NCBI GenBank assembly: GCA_910592205.1
Contig: CAJVPJ010000326.1
Location: 1 to 28,548 of the forward strand
Direction: 5' to 3'
DNA: 28,548 nucleotides
From: Paraglomus occultum
Lineage: Eukaryota; Glomeromycota; Glomeromycetes; Paraglomerales; Paraglomeraceae
This document shows positions 9,122 through 19,320 of this stretch, piece after piece (position 1 is the stretch's first letter; every line of letters starts with the position of its first letter). A program made the translations under genes and the position numbers. The notes under the pieces were generated by a model that ran no database searches, was not told the origin of the DNA, and saw nothing but the letters and a program-made list of their open reading frames with translations.

Positions 9122-12100
9122 TTATGACTGATCGGAACTGCTATTGCTATTGTCCTTACGTAATTGTTTATAGTTGTTGTAATAGCGTTTTGGTGACATA
9201 ACCTGTACATTCTCGGATTCTTCTTCTTCTTTCAGAGGTTGAGATGGAAGCATCGACATTGACATCTGATCTTGTGTCATTTCCTGTTGATGAACTGACT
9301 CCCGAGACGTCTGCCGAGTTACGCCACGAGCAAGCGCTATTGAATCAGGAGATCCACGTCCAGCGGCGTCGCGTCTGTTGTGAGCGGGCGGAGACTTGTT
9401 ATAGAAATCATCGTATACAGATATTCTATCGGAAGAAGATGGAGTGGACAGATTCTGAGCTCTATATTCAGTAATTTGGGATGAGTCGGTTTCTTCGACC
9501 CTATCCGATGATTGCTGTACAGTTGAGTCAGGATTTGAATCGATGGCGGGATCCGAACTGTGCTCTGGCACGTCTGTTGCAAGATCTCGATCTTGTTGAT
9601 AGCCCGTTGGTGAATTTGATACCGTCGAAGACATGTCTGTGAGTTCTATATCATTTTCACTGGTTACTTGTACTTGTTTCCATGCTTGGTCCTTATAATA
9701 TGTTTGCTGGAAATTCGCCGACTCTTGCCGCTCCAAGTCGCCCTTAGGAAGCGGAGGGCCATGTTCTGTATAATTCCCGCCACCCGGAGGCGTAGAAAAA
9801 CGACCCATACTGACTTTCTTGGTCAATGGTGCTAAACTCTCAAATGTCCGTGAAGAGTTTTCACTATCCAACGATTCAGCCACACTATATCTGAGTTTAT
9901 GGTTATCATCTATAAATACTGGTGGTGGAAGTCCTTCGGCTATTGCTTCTCGATATCGTCGCTCTCGTTCGAAATCTGCCCATCTCTTCATAACCAATCT
10001 CGAACTATCAAATTCTCCTTTCTTTCCATGGTCATCACGACCGCTCTTCTCTCCCGCTACTTGACGCGTCTGACCCCATGAAAAGTCGTCAAAGTGCCAA
10101 TAAGCATATACTGGGAGAACAAAGTTCCATATTGGTAATGCAAAAAGGTAAATCAACATCCATCCAACATAAACTATTTTCCGTGATGTCATCAAAATGA
10201 GAACCGCTGGCAGACCAAGAATAGTCGCAAGCAGTAAGAGAGGAATAAACGGTATTGGTCGGATGATGAATGAGATTACTATTAAATATATGGTGAATGA
10301 AATAGCAGCCGGTAACACAACAGTTCCAATTAATTCCATAAATATTACGAATTGCATCGAGAAACAGAATGTCCCGCATAGATCTCTGACCAAGACTAGC
10401 TCCATTAAATTATGCACTGTCGAATTAATCCATCTTCTCCTTTGTGATAGCAGCACTGAGAACGTGTCAGGTACAACTGTCTTGCATACAGCCTGTGGAA
10501 CAAACAACATCTTACGCTTTGGGAAAGTTCGTAACATGAGTGTAGAAAGGTAACGATCTTCGCCGAGAAGGAGAAGATTCTTTTTGTGTAGTGTATCAAC
10601 AATGTTTTCGGAATAGCGCTCGACAATGTCGGGATTGGCAAGAATGGGAACCCAATAGCCCTCAGGGCCTTTTGGCGTTTTTATGCGATACATACAGAAA
10701 CAACCAGGGAGACAGGTCACACCACCAAAGACGGATTCGAAAGCTTTGCTTGAATGATGAGAGATGTAGTACTCGAAAACTGGTTGAAAACGAACATTGA
10801 GAGGAAGAAGAGTAATAAAGAGTAAAAACGTGTGAGTACTGTGAATTCTATAAACAGTGATTTATCTAAGCAGATTTCACTTTTTCTTTTCCCCGTTAAA
10901 CAATGTCTTACCTTGAATCATTGTCCAAAAACTATGAGCCTTGTTGGCAATTTTGGTCTCACCACATAATCCCATAATTTCATGATCCTGAACCATGCAA
11001 GAAATCATTCGCGTCAAAGAATCAGGATAAACTTTTGTATCTGCGTCAACCTATATTTAAAATGACGAGGGGTCAGCATAATCATAAACGCCTCCAATAG
11101 TTTTGTAGCCGTGGATACCAATTTCTCATTTACTAATAAATGGTCCCGCTTTTTTTTTTCTCTCACGTACCATAAGCACAAGTTCATATTTATCGGGAGT
11201 GGCTCCTGTCACTCTCCAAATAGCATTAAAAAGTTCATATTCTAACGGTGTCATACGCTCGTCAAACATAACCTTTTGCAAGAACGACATTAAAATGAGC
11301 TGCGAATCTCTCTTTCCTCTATTTCCTGGTTTTGGTGCACTCGCTTCCTCGGGTGGACCGCATTTGACAATGGTCACAATCGGCACTGGTTGATGCTTGG
11401 AAGGATCCACTGTTGTCTTGTCATATTTATAGAATCCAGCATATACTTTGGCCATGTTATGCCTTTTAGTTCCATCTGCAATAGCTAAATACGAATGTGC
11501 TTCGACCTTATTCTTGGGGATTACGAAATCCTTCATCATCGACAGACAAATTTCAGGCGTGGATAATTCGTTACCAGAACCACGAATTATACCATCGGCA
11601 ATGACGAGTATAAGTTTATGAGTATTTGGATAGTCTGTTGTAGCAATGGAATCAAGAGTGGTGCGGAGTCCTTCGACCGATTCAGAGTATGCAGTCACTA
11701 GGCAAATGGTCTGAGCCAGCTCAAAATTGAACGGTTGATAACCAGCGTCTGGTAGAACCGTATTGGCGTTTGAATGTAAATCGATACTATCGGTTGAAAT
11801 TGCTTCATATCCTTTCGGTAGAGCTAGTGAAGTTGTACTTCCGTGTTTGCTGACTGACGCCAATTCTGGCAGCGCTATCGTGTTTAAATCTGAATGGGAA
11901 CGCGAAGGAGGCAGACCGGGACTACTGGGACCACTAGAATTACCAGAACCTGAAATTGGTAAGAGTCGGGGAGAATTCGTCGGAGAACTCTTTGCAGTAG
12001 ATGGAGCCCCCTGCGTTAACGAAGTCGTAGAAGATGACGGTCTCAGATATTGCGACCTACGATTTGTGTACGAGCCGTACTGATGGGCGCCTGCCTGTCC

Positions 12101-13862
12101 ATTACCAGTTCTTCCAAAATTAGCATTGGAAAATCTCGAGGTTGCTGGCAAAAAACTGTTTCTCTGTTTCTTCAACTGGGGAGCAGGTTTGAGAATGTTT
12201 TCTGACCACTTCTCGATCTCGGCCGCCCTTTTCATCCGCTCTTCGTAAGTCTCTGGTTTGAACGAACCCAATCGCCACGAAATACACCATCCGAAAATTA
12301 CGGCGAGAATGAACTTGATCAATACTACGCCAACAATGAAGATCAAAGAAACCACGAGAACTAAATCAGACGCAATACAGCCCATCGTTTTCGAGTCGAT
12401 TGATCCAACACGGACAATGTCGACTAGACAATCGGCGATATGTTTTTCTCCCTTGCTAGCAAAGACAAGGGATGCGTCTTTGCCGCGATACTCGTTGTCT
12501 GGGTTCATGAGCGTTAGAAAAGTTTGTGGAATGTTGACTTGAGATAGGTCGAGCCATTTTAATTTATTAAAGTCCAAGATAAAACTGTTTCCCAAAATTA
12601 TTATTCGAGTCAAAGGATTAGGGATATGTCTATTGCAATGACGTTACGCGAGTATTTCTATAAAACTTACCCGTTATAAACAGCCAAATTCCTGTCCGGA
12701 TCAGCTATATCTTCCCACGTATAGAATATTTCTGCAGCTGAATTCTTTATAAGGTCAGCCAGTTGGGCCTTAATATCCAGGTTGGCGTGACATGCGTCGA
12801 CGGTAAAATTTTTTGTTACTGTAGTCTGTACAGAATTCTGTCCGATGATGACACAGGGGAAGTACCATCCGAGCAAATCATTCTGCTGAAAGTAATTCCC
12901 TCCTGATGCAGGACTAATTAGTCCTCTACAGTTGTAATTCGCTTTCTGAAACAGAAAAGACGCGTCTTTTCCACCAGCATCTATGGGAGGATATGCAGGA
13001 TTGGAAGGTTGGTACCCATTGAAACCAGGATGTTGGAAATCCAAGTCATCGAAATTAATGGCAAATCCATTAACTATGACGGTTCCTGAGGTTGCCTCGC
13101 CACCATTGATACGGGCGGGGGGTGAGCGACAGACTGTTTGGGTAAAGCCAAAAGTTATAAAACCAACTGCACCGCAAATCAACAGAATTATTGTTATAAG
13201 ACCCATTTTTTCTCTCCAGGCGCGCTGGACTTCGGGTAATTTCATTCGACCTTTGTAAATGGGGGGGGTTACGGTTAGATGAGATCACGTAATTGCGGCG
13301 TAGTAAAAATTTTAACCATATTTGATGTAAAGCCCTTTCGTTTGCACTATCTATGAAATGGACTAATTCATGTTCACACGCACTTACCGCAAGTACTAAG
13401 TAGAAAACTCGGTGCATAAAAGGTAACAATATAACAAAATATTATCCAGCAAGATGGTAATCGTTGTGGCTTCTTCTTCCTGGGAACTGCGCCCTGGTGT
13501 TGCTTTTTTTTTATGCTCTTTGGCCTTTCCCTCTCGGACACGCTCTTCCCTCTTCGGGGGGTATTCCCTGTCTGGCTGTTTGCTATTCTATCTTCTGCAA
13601 GTTCACTTGCATGTGCATAATAGTGATAGTAAGGATGGTTTGAGTCTATGCGTTCACGATCAGGCCGGATGAGAGATTTCTGACGGCGAAGACTAAAGCC
13701 TGACTGGACATTACTACTATTAACATTATTGTCGTCTGTAGAACGATTTGAATTTTGAGTGAAGGAGACTGAAGGTGTGGGACGAGGGCGAGATGGGGTA
13801 GCGGGATTGAAGACAGAGTTTCGAATCGGTACAGCTGACCGCCTATATGGGTCTGCGGACAT
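9122..13862 (-). CDS. CHS3: Chitin synthase, class IV (Chs3 type)
   Basis: Five exons on the minus strand (13862-13388, 13250-12671, 12584-11171, 11050-10912, 10779-9122) join in frame to 1421 residues; the GT-AG introns are 137, 86, 120 and 132 bases. A TAA directly before the ATG fixes the start. The protein transfers GlcNAc from UDP-GlcNAc to growing chitin at the plasma membrane. In order: polar basic N-terminus; membrane segments near 137-157 and 175-199; a cytochrome b5-like extracellular region with QHPGF and GGKDASFLF; a membrane helix near 425-451; a Ser/Pro/Gly-rich insert (about 485-635); then the GT2 core with TAYSE (649), VIADG (679-683), KRDSQ (776-780), VDADT (824-828), EDRYL (943-947) and QRRRW (982-986); a membrane cluster; WGQTR (1104-1108); and a Ser/Thr/Gln-rich tail to 1421. 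There is no myosin motor, which excludes classes V and VII. All core motifs are intact. Confidence 0.95.
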
Positions 13863-14060
13863 TTATACTAGGTGGTGGGGGTGGAGGAAGAGAGAAAGGG
13901 AAATGGGATAAGATTATATTAAAGTGAAAATGGGGAGGGAAAATAATAGATCTCGAGTCGGTGGAATAGTTGCGAGTAAAAAGTAAAGGACGAGAACGGG
14001 AAAGGAGGAGAGATTTATGGTTCTCGTATATGGAAACTTGTTATGTGAAAAGTTTTAGGC
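13863..14060 (-). promoter_or_regulatory. Likely promoter and 5' UTR of the chitin synthase gene
   Basis: Immediately upstream of the ATG, the minus (sense) strand is pyrimidine-rich. The plus strand reads almost only G and A across 13871-13905 and again around 13985-14020. This mirrors the CT tract before the fumarate reductase gene. No clear TATA box was seen at a conventional distance. Boundaries are approximate. Confidence 0.45.
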
Positions 14061-15020
14061 TATCGAACATATGGTCAGAGTACACCTGTGTGAGTAAAAA
14101 GAGCGTGAAAGCGTTAGTGCCAAGAAAATCAGTTGCGAGGTCTAATTAAATGATAGTCTCGTTTATATTTGACAATACCCTCTATTATTTAAGCATGTAA
14201 TTTAGTTGAATTGCCTTTGATGGATTTGATATTATTGTCTTGTTGTATTGTGTATTTTATATAAAGGTAGGAAGACGAGGGTGAAGGAAGGGAATGGAAA
14301 TTTGAAACGAGAGTAGAAAGTTTGGAGAGGGGGGTGGGGAATTAGGGAGAAAAGGGGGAAGAAGGGTTTTTGGGAACCCAGTCCTCTATATTTCGACCAG
14401 CTGAAAAGGAATCGCGAAAAAAGTCGGGAAGAAGGATTATTAAAGTACACACAATCACTCACCGAGTCACAAGTATATTGAATTTAAGTGTAACTCTAAA
14501 ATGGAATAAAATATTTATGCTTTGGTAATTTTAGCGTAACGTGTTGCCAATATATATATTCCTTTTCTCATTAAATATAGTCCAATTATAATATCTATTT
14601 CTTCTTATTTGTTACAATATTGTTTTCTCTTTCGTTGTTTTTTTTCCTTTCCTTCTTTGAAAGGGGGGACGGTTCGCTTGCTCTTTCTTTTGTAACTCTG
14701 AGAAAAAGGTGAGATTTCTCGTCATTCCGGGGTTTGAGTATAAATAGCTAACACGGTAGGTAATGATTGGCCACACACTTGGACTCGAGACAAAGTCCTA
14801 AATTGGAAACGACGCAATTCATGCTCTTAAAATAGTCATCACACCAATAAACAGGTGATTTAAACAAATGAGGATACATACATATCTCATGAGGAAGGAA
14901 TATATAATTAGTACATTACATAATTATAGCACAAATATTTACAAGAGTAGCGTGTTGTAATTGTTGGTAGGATAATTATTGCATCCATAAGCAGTTACAT
15001 CAACAAGAAACTTTAAACAT
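14061..15020. other. Intergenic, purine/pyrimidine strand-biased tracts, no gene
   Basis: A second purine-rich plus-strand tract lies at about 14270-14375 (AGGAAGGG, GGAGAGGGGGGTGGGG, GGGAGAAAAGGGG), followed by pyrimidine-rich sequence at about 14600-14700. The first may belong to a distal chitin synthase promoter or a long 5' UTR. The minus-strand frame across 14232-14462 is a low-complexity by-product of this bias. No gene is supported. Confidence 0.5.
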
Positions 15021-15057
15021 GGGCTGCGACCATACTAGTGAAAATACCCACCCGTCT
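15021..15057 (+). pseudogene. 5S rRNA 5' fragment
   Basis: The 37 bases match the first ~42 positions of fungal 5S rRNA as I remember it from yeast: GGYTGCGRCCATA, then GAAAR, ACC, and CCCGTC, in the same order with small gaps. The match stops at CCCGTC, and a run of five T follows at once. The internal control region of 5S genes (boxes A, IE and C, about positions 50-97) is absent, so it cannot be transcribed as a 5S gene. It is either a truncated dispersed 5S copy or the remnant of a 5S-derived element. Confidence 0.5.
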
Positions 15058-15235
15058 TTTTCTTCTTGTTGGGCTTATTGCTGGTAATGGCTTGAATGCA
15101 TCTGCATCTTGTGTGCATCTTCGTATTAATATCTGTGCTTAGTGTTTGTGGTATTATTAATATCTATATAAATTCTAGATCAAATAGTCTTGGCGTGAAA
15201 GAATATCCTGATGTCATTGAATACAGTTTGTGTAG

Positions 15236-15451
15236 CTAGATTATGGAACAATATAGAACCGATTCGAAGAGATGATCCAACGAAGATAATCCAGAGACTG
15301 GAAAACTATCATCAGGTATAAGGCAAACATTCATCAACGCATTCGCAAACCTTAACTGTTTCATAAAACCTGCAAGGTTTTTGCAAATCCACTCACTTAC
15401 ATAAACTGGAACAATGGAAATTACAGAGAACGTCAACACCCAAACAAACAT
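15236..15451 (-). CDS. Possible small protein with hydrophobic N-terminus, 71 aa, hypothetical
   Basis: An ATG at 15451 opens a 71-codon minus-strand frame. Its first ~20 residues (MFVWVLTFSVISIVPVYV) are hydrophobic and could be a signal peptide or anchor. The rest contains two Cys and no recognisable motif. A plus-strand frame, 15414-15614 (66 aa, starting MEITENVNTQ), overlaps its start, so at most one is likely real. No TATA box or CT tract was found to decide between them. Confidence is low. Confidence 0.18.
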   Translation of the reverse strand: MFVWVLTFSVISIVPVYVSEWICKNLAGFMKQLRFANALMNVCLIPDDSFPVSGLSSLDHLFESVLYCSII

Positions 15452-15703
15452 TGTTCCCCCCTCCCCTCTCAAACACAGTGTCAGCCGATCTTTTCTGCAT
15501 CAGCTGACAAGAAAAAAAAAAGCTTTTTTCGCTCGCAACCTGTTAGCATCGCACTTAATTCAACCGTCCAATCAACTCGCATGTGTTACTGGTAGCAAAT
15601 CAAATCACAAATGACTAATTTTACGAAAACGTATCGAGTTCAATCAATTGGATGACAAGGGACATTCTGGTTTGTGGGTCAATGCTACCCGCTTGGAAAG
15701 GAT

Positions 15704-15817
15704 ATGAGATGGGATAAACCTCCCCCTGACTGTGGACAGCCGGCACTTGGCGAAAACAAGTGTGGTGTTTATTATTATCGGAATGGGCATTGCTGTGGTC
15801 ATTTACGTTGTTGGTAA
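15704..15817 (+). CDS. Short Cys-rich reading frame, 37 aa, possible exon
   Basis: ATG at 15704 to TAA at 15815-15817 encodes 37 residues with five Cys, including CGQPALGENKCGV and NGHCCGHLRC. Upstream, the frame remains open with protein-like sequence (TFWFVGQCYPLGKD). A donor-like GTAATATG overlaps the end, and a TTTATTGTTTAG acceptor lies near 15886, so this could be an exon. The alternative frame of the same DNA would encode a strikingly hydrophobic span (VVFIIIGMGIAVVIYVV), so the true frame is uncertain. No family is recognised. Confidence 0.22.
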   Translation: MRWDKPPPDCGQPALGENKCGVYYYRNGHCCGHLRCW

Positions 15818-16126
15818 TATGTCTTTATTTGGGCATTATAAAATACATACTTTTTTTACAATACCGAACTGCTATTTATTGTTTAGTCGGGACAATCTCC
15901 TAATTATATAGTAAAAGCATTATTCAAAAATAGGATATTACTATTAATATTCAAAAGGTGTGCCGTTAGCGTGCAACCGACACTATAGGAAATGCAAGAT
16001 ATGGAGAGCATGTTTGCAACACACAAGATGGGTTCAGCAAAGTCAAAGTTTTGGCCGATGTTATGTCGTCCAACTAATTTTTCGGGAAAAAAAAAGATGT
16101 TAGTGTGAAACGGTTAGAAACCATGA

Positions 16127-16426
16127 CAAAAACGTGTTCTAATTCAAGTTTTAATTATTAAGTTAATTGATAATAGCAATAACAACAACAACAATAATAA
16201 TACTAACACCAACAACAACAAACCGCCGATTATTGTAACCCGAAAATATGAATTAATTAATGTTTAGCAAACTTCAAAAATTGCCGATAATAGTACAAAT
16301 GAAAAAACATTAGTGGAGATTACCAATGGTTTCTTTGAAAATGGTACGGGGCCTGAAAAACCGCTTTTTTGATACCCTGGCAATTTCGAATCAGAATCGG
16401 ATCTTCATACACCAGTAAAGTTTTAG
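16127..16426 (+). pseudogene. Broken Asn-rich reading frame with two stops
   Basis: One plus-strand frame runs 100 codons with stops only at 16265-16267 (TAG), 16370-16372 (TGA) and the final TAG at 16424-16426. It starts with hydrophobic residues, passes through a run of Asn codons (AAC/AAT repeats, about 16178-16220), then reads KPPIIVTRKYELINV, stop, a Thr/Glu-rich part with EITNGFFENGTGPEKP, stop, and YPGNFESESDLHTPV. The segments after each stop remain in the same frame and look protein-like, so this resembles a gene broken by point mutations. No ATG or family is recognised. Part of the Asn tract may just be microsatellite expansion. Confidence 0.33.
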
Positions 16427-16860
16427 TGTTAATTATTATTATAACAACAAGCTATTACTACTGCACAAAAAGTACTTTACGAGTACATCTTATTAATAAC
16501 ATTGGGCTAATGAAATCATATTAATATCTTTACCATGCTGATATAAAATGCTGATGATCAACAATCTTAAACTTCTCGGATAAATTCTATATCTGATTAC
16601 CGTAAAAGATACCAGAGTTGCTTGTAATTCATCGCTATTGAAAATCATAAACTTTTATATAGCCATCAAGCAAAGCGACCATGTTTTGTGTTGACAATTA
16701 GTATAATTACGATGGGATTAATTTATCGTAATTGGAAGTTGCTACCTTATATGGAATACCAAATAATTACATAATTATGATGTTTTAGTTTGCCTGTCAA
16801 CTAGACGTATTGCTTTTTTTTCGACTGTTTATATAAGCAGTAGCGTCAATCTTACATCCT
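16427..16860. other. AT-rich spacer with a TATA-like site at its right end
   Basis: No gene is supported in this stretch. TTTATATAAG at 16828-16837 is a good TATA-box candidate, placed about 30 bases before the short ATG frame at 16864. Confidence 0.45.
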
Positions 16861-16863
16861 TTC

Positions 16864-16944
16864 ATGTCACGAATTGTGTTTACCACATATTTGCTCTTGG
16901 TTTGTATAACTTATTCAAAGTGCTTTTGTCAGGCGGTACTCTAG
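16864..16944 (+). CDS. Possible 26-aa secreted peptide or first exon
   Basis: ATG at 16864 opens a 26-codon frame whose residues 3-19 (RIVFTTYLLLVCITYSK) look like a signal peptide, with three Cys and a small C-terminal part. The TATA-like TTTATATAAG lies 27-36 bases upstream, a tight but workable distance. The peptide is so short that it may be the first exon of a spliced gene; no convincing downstream exon was found. Chance is quite possible. Confidence 0.18.
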   Translation: MSRIVFTTYLLLVCITYSKCFCQAVL

Positions 16945-18800
16945 CAATTTTTCAGCACAAGCAAAGCCCATTCATATTTAACATAATATCTTTTTCATAA
17001 ATAAATAATCCATGCGCGATAGTAATTTACAACACAGTTTATGAATTACCATTTTGGTTCTCCATTGTAGCCGTCGTTGTATTGTCGTAAGTTAGATCAA
17101 AACCCTGCCAGCATGTTGGGGTTTGTTCTAAAATCAGCGGTACAGTCTTCCTTTACTCATTGTTTTATTACGATACTGTTATTGTTTTAATTAAAAATAT
17201 TGTTAAAAACTTATGCAAAATATTGAATTATTATCACAGTGTTACACACGCTCTACATGTGCACACTTTATGCTTAACCCACTTCTCGACTAATGTTTAT
17301 AATAAGTAAGCTTTTAATTACATACGTCAAATATATTGTCTTTTCGGTACGTAACTTGATAATTATTTGTTGTAGTATGCGTATAAAGACAAGCAAAATC
17401 ATTACTTGTTTATAACGGCATTTATTTGTATAAAAATGTCTAGATAATATCTTCAAATTTTAATAAATTGCAAAAATATGCCATTTTTAGGGTTACTGTC
17501 TATTGATATTACGCTCTAACTTTTTTACTTATCACAAATATTAATCTATTGTTCGAAAACTTGCAGAAATAGTAATAAAACTTTTTTGCTGCAACCACAA
17601 AATTTAATCATACTAACGAATAAGCAGATAAAACAAGAATAGAATAGAATAAATAAGATGTTTTAAAGATTGATTCAGGCTTCAACGTATCCAACATGAT
17701 TATATCTATTAAAGATATAAGCATAACAATTTGCTTGTGTGTTGCTTTATATAGAACGATAAATTTCCATATTATATATGCATAAACAAATTTTATAGTT
17801 TTCTCAATGCTAATGAATAATAATAATGTTAGAATCAAATATACCATATTTTTTGGTCAGTGTTTCATAAAAACTCTTACATCCTACTTTCATTAGGGTG
17901 GTTATTTTGGCACATAAAAAGACGCCTTTATTAGTAGATATAAAATTAATTTTAGAACATTTATTTGTGGAGTCAATAGTCAAGGCAATAAAATTTAATA
18001 GCAGGGCGTCGTAATAGCGTAAACCTAAATATTGCATTAAGCAAAAAGCTAATTGTACAGACAGACATTTTAAAACGTAGTTATAAATGGATGAGCAACA
18101 GTATGGTCACAATTTAACAACGTCTGAGATTTAAATTAAGACATGATGACAATATAAATAGTCTTCACTTGCCTTTAGAAATATTACTGTACAACATAAT
18201 GACTCTCTCTATTATGTGCCTTATTACACGTTTCAACAACTGAATAATAGTTGGACGATGGTTTACTATAATTATTGTCGGGTTGTTGTTATTTCCTAAA
18301 AAGAAAAACTATTTTAAACCAGCTGAAGATGAAATTTTGCTTACCGCCAATATGTCTGTCTCCTTTCAAAAATTTGGAATGGGCAGGCAGCCATGCAATG
18401 ACGATTATGCTTAACAAGATTGGATTGTAAGCCTAGTTGGGTAAGCTCCTATACAAAAATTAGAATGGTCTAGAATAACGAATCGGCCTAACTCAATCTA
18501 AACAGTAACATTGAAACTAACGTTCGGTATTGCATTTTTCCAATAGAGACTTCTAAATTATACATAATTTTCTTCATTATAACAAATGCATATAATCATT
18601 ATGTCATTATATTTAATACTTGCACAATGCTTGTTATCTATTTTTCAATATCCACGCGCAACCGAACTGGATGTTGGCAAGTATACTAATACTAATTCTC
18701 TAATGCTTACAAAGAACGAATGACGTTCGCATTACATATGCGTATGTGACGTACATATATTAACAAGTCGTAGCATTTCTGTTTCCTTATCATTCGTTTA
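16945..18800. other. AT-rich spacer, nothing supportable
   Basis: Several AT-driven minus-strand frames (for example 17608-17847 and 17810-18037) encode only Ile/Leu/Lys/Tyr-rich peptides of the type expected from base composition. No promoter, RNA gene or clear repeat was seen. Confidence 0.6.
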
Positions 18801-18850
18801 TAGTTTATCAATCTCGCGTGAAACGAAAAGGAGCTTCACATGATAAACTA
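18801..18850. other. Imperfect hairpin with 10-bp terminal stem
   Basis: TAGTTTATCA (18801-18810) is exactly complementary to TGATAAACTA (18841-18850). Inside the 30-base spacer, GTGAA (18818-18822) can pair with TTCAC (18835-18839), giving a two-tier stem with a 12-base loop. It lies in non-coding AT-rich DNA. It could be an RNA structure, a protein-binding dyad or chance. Confidence 0.5.
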
Positions 18851-19098
18851 AGAATGCGACCAAAATGTTTAGACTTTATCTTATTTGGGCGAGTTCGAAC
18901 ATTGTATTACATTGAATTACGGAGAAGGGACAGATATAGATATTTTAAATCAGATCTAAGGTTGGTGTAAATCGTAACCTAAAAATGGCTAGTCAAAAGA
19001 TCAAACAATCTGTGCATTAACTATTAATCATACGTTTGGTGATACAATTGACCAATCCCGGATGCAGCATGCGCAAGTATTAATAATAATAATGTCCA

Positions 19099-19320
19099 AT
19101 GCATGAAAAATGCACAAACTTTTGGTCGCACTCCGACCAGAATATTTCGAGGAAACTGGTTACGATCCACAGCGTATTAGCAAATCTTTCCCTTATTTTA
19201 ATAGTTATTTTATATGTCGTGTTGAATAGTTGTCGTTTCCTTGGCAGAAAGGGATACCATTCGTTTTTCGATTCTTTTAATTGTTCCGTTGATAACAAAA
19301 CCGTGAATCTGTCTTCTTAA
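19099..19320 (+). CDS. Possible single-pass membrane protein, 73 aa, hypothetical
   Basis: ATG at 19099 to TAA at 19320 encodes 73 residues. A hydrophobic span, LANLSLILIVILYVVLNSC (about residues 30-48), would make one membrane helix, flanked by an N-terminal Cys/Trp/His-containing part and a basic then Ser/Asn-rich C-terminus. Codons such as TGG, TCG, CAC and GAC are less AT-biased than the spacer around. A four-codon upstream ATG frame at 19092 overlaps its start, which would hinder translation. No family is recognised, and no promoter signal was seen. Confidence 0.22.
   Translation: MHEKCTNFWSHSDQNISRKLVTIHSVLANLSLILIVILYVVLNSCRFLGRKGYHSFFDSFNCSVDNKTVNLSS

Noticed and set aside
13454-13672. 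Plus-strand frame within the chitin synthase first exon
   Set aside because: It is the antisense shadow of a confidently assigned exon.
14232-14462. 76-codon minus-strand frame rich in Pro, Phe and Ser
   Set aside because: It is the by-product of a strand-biased purine tract; low complexity with no domain.
17274-18037. Three overlapping hydrophobic minus-strand frames
   Set aside because: Their Ile/Leu/Lys/Tyr composition is what AT-rich DNA gives by chance. There are no promoter signals or splice structure.
18891-18900. GAGTTCGAAC, a box-B-like sequence
   Set aside because: No upstream box A, acceptor stem or T-stem pairing; a tRNA cannot be folded around it.
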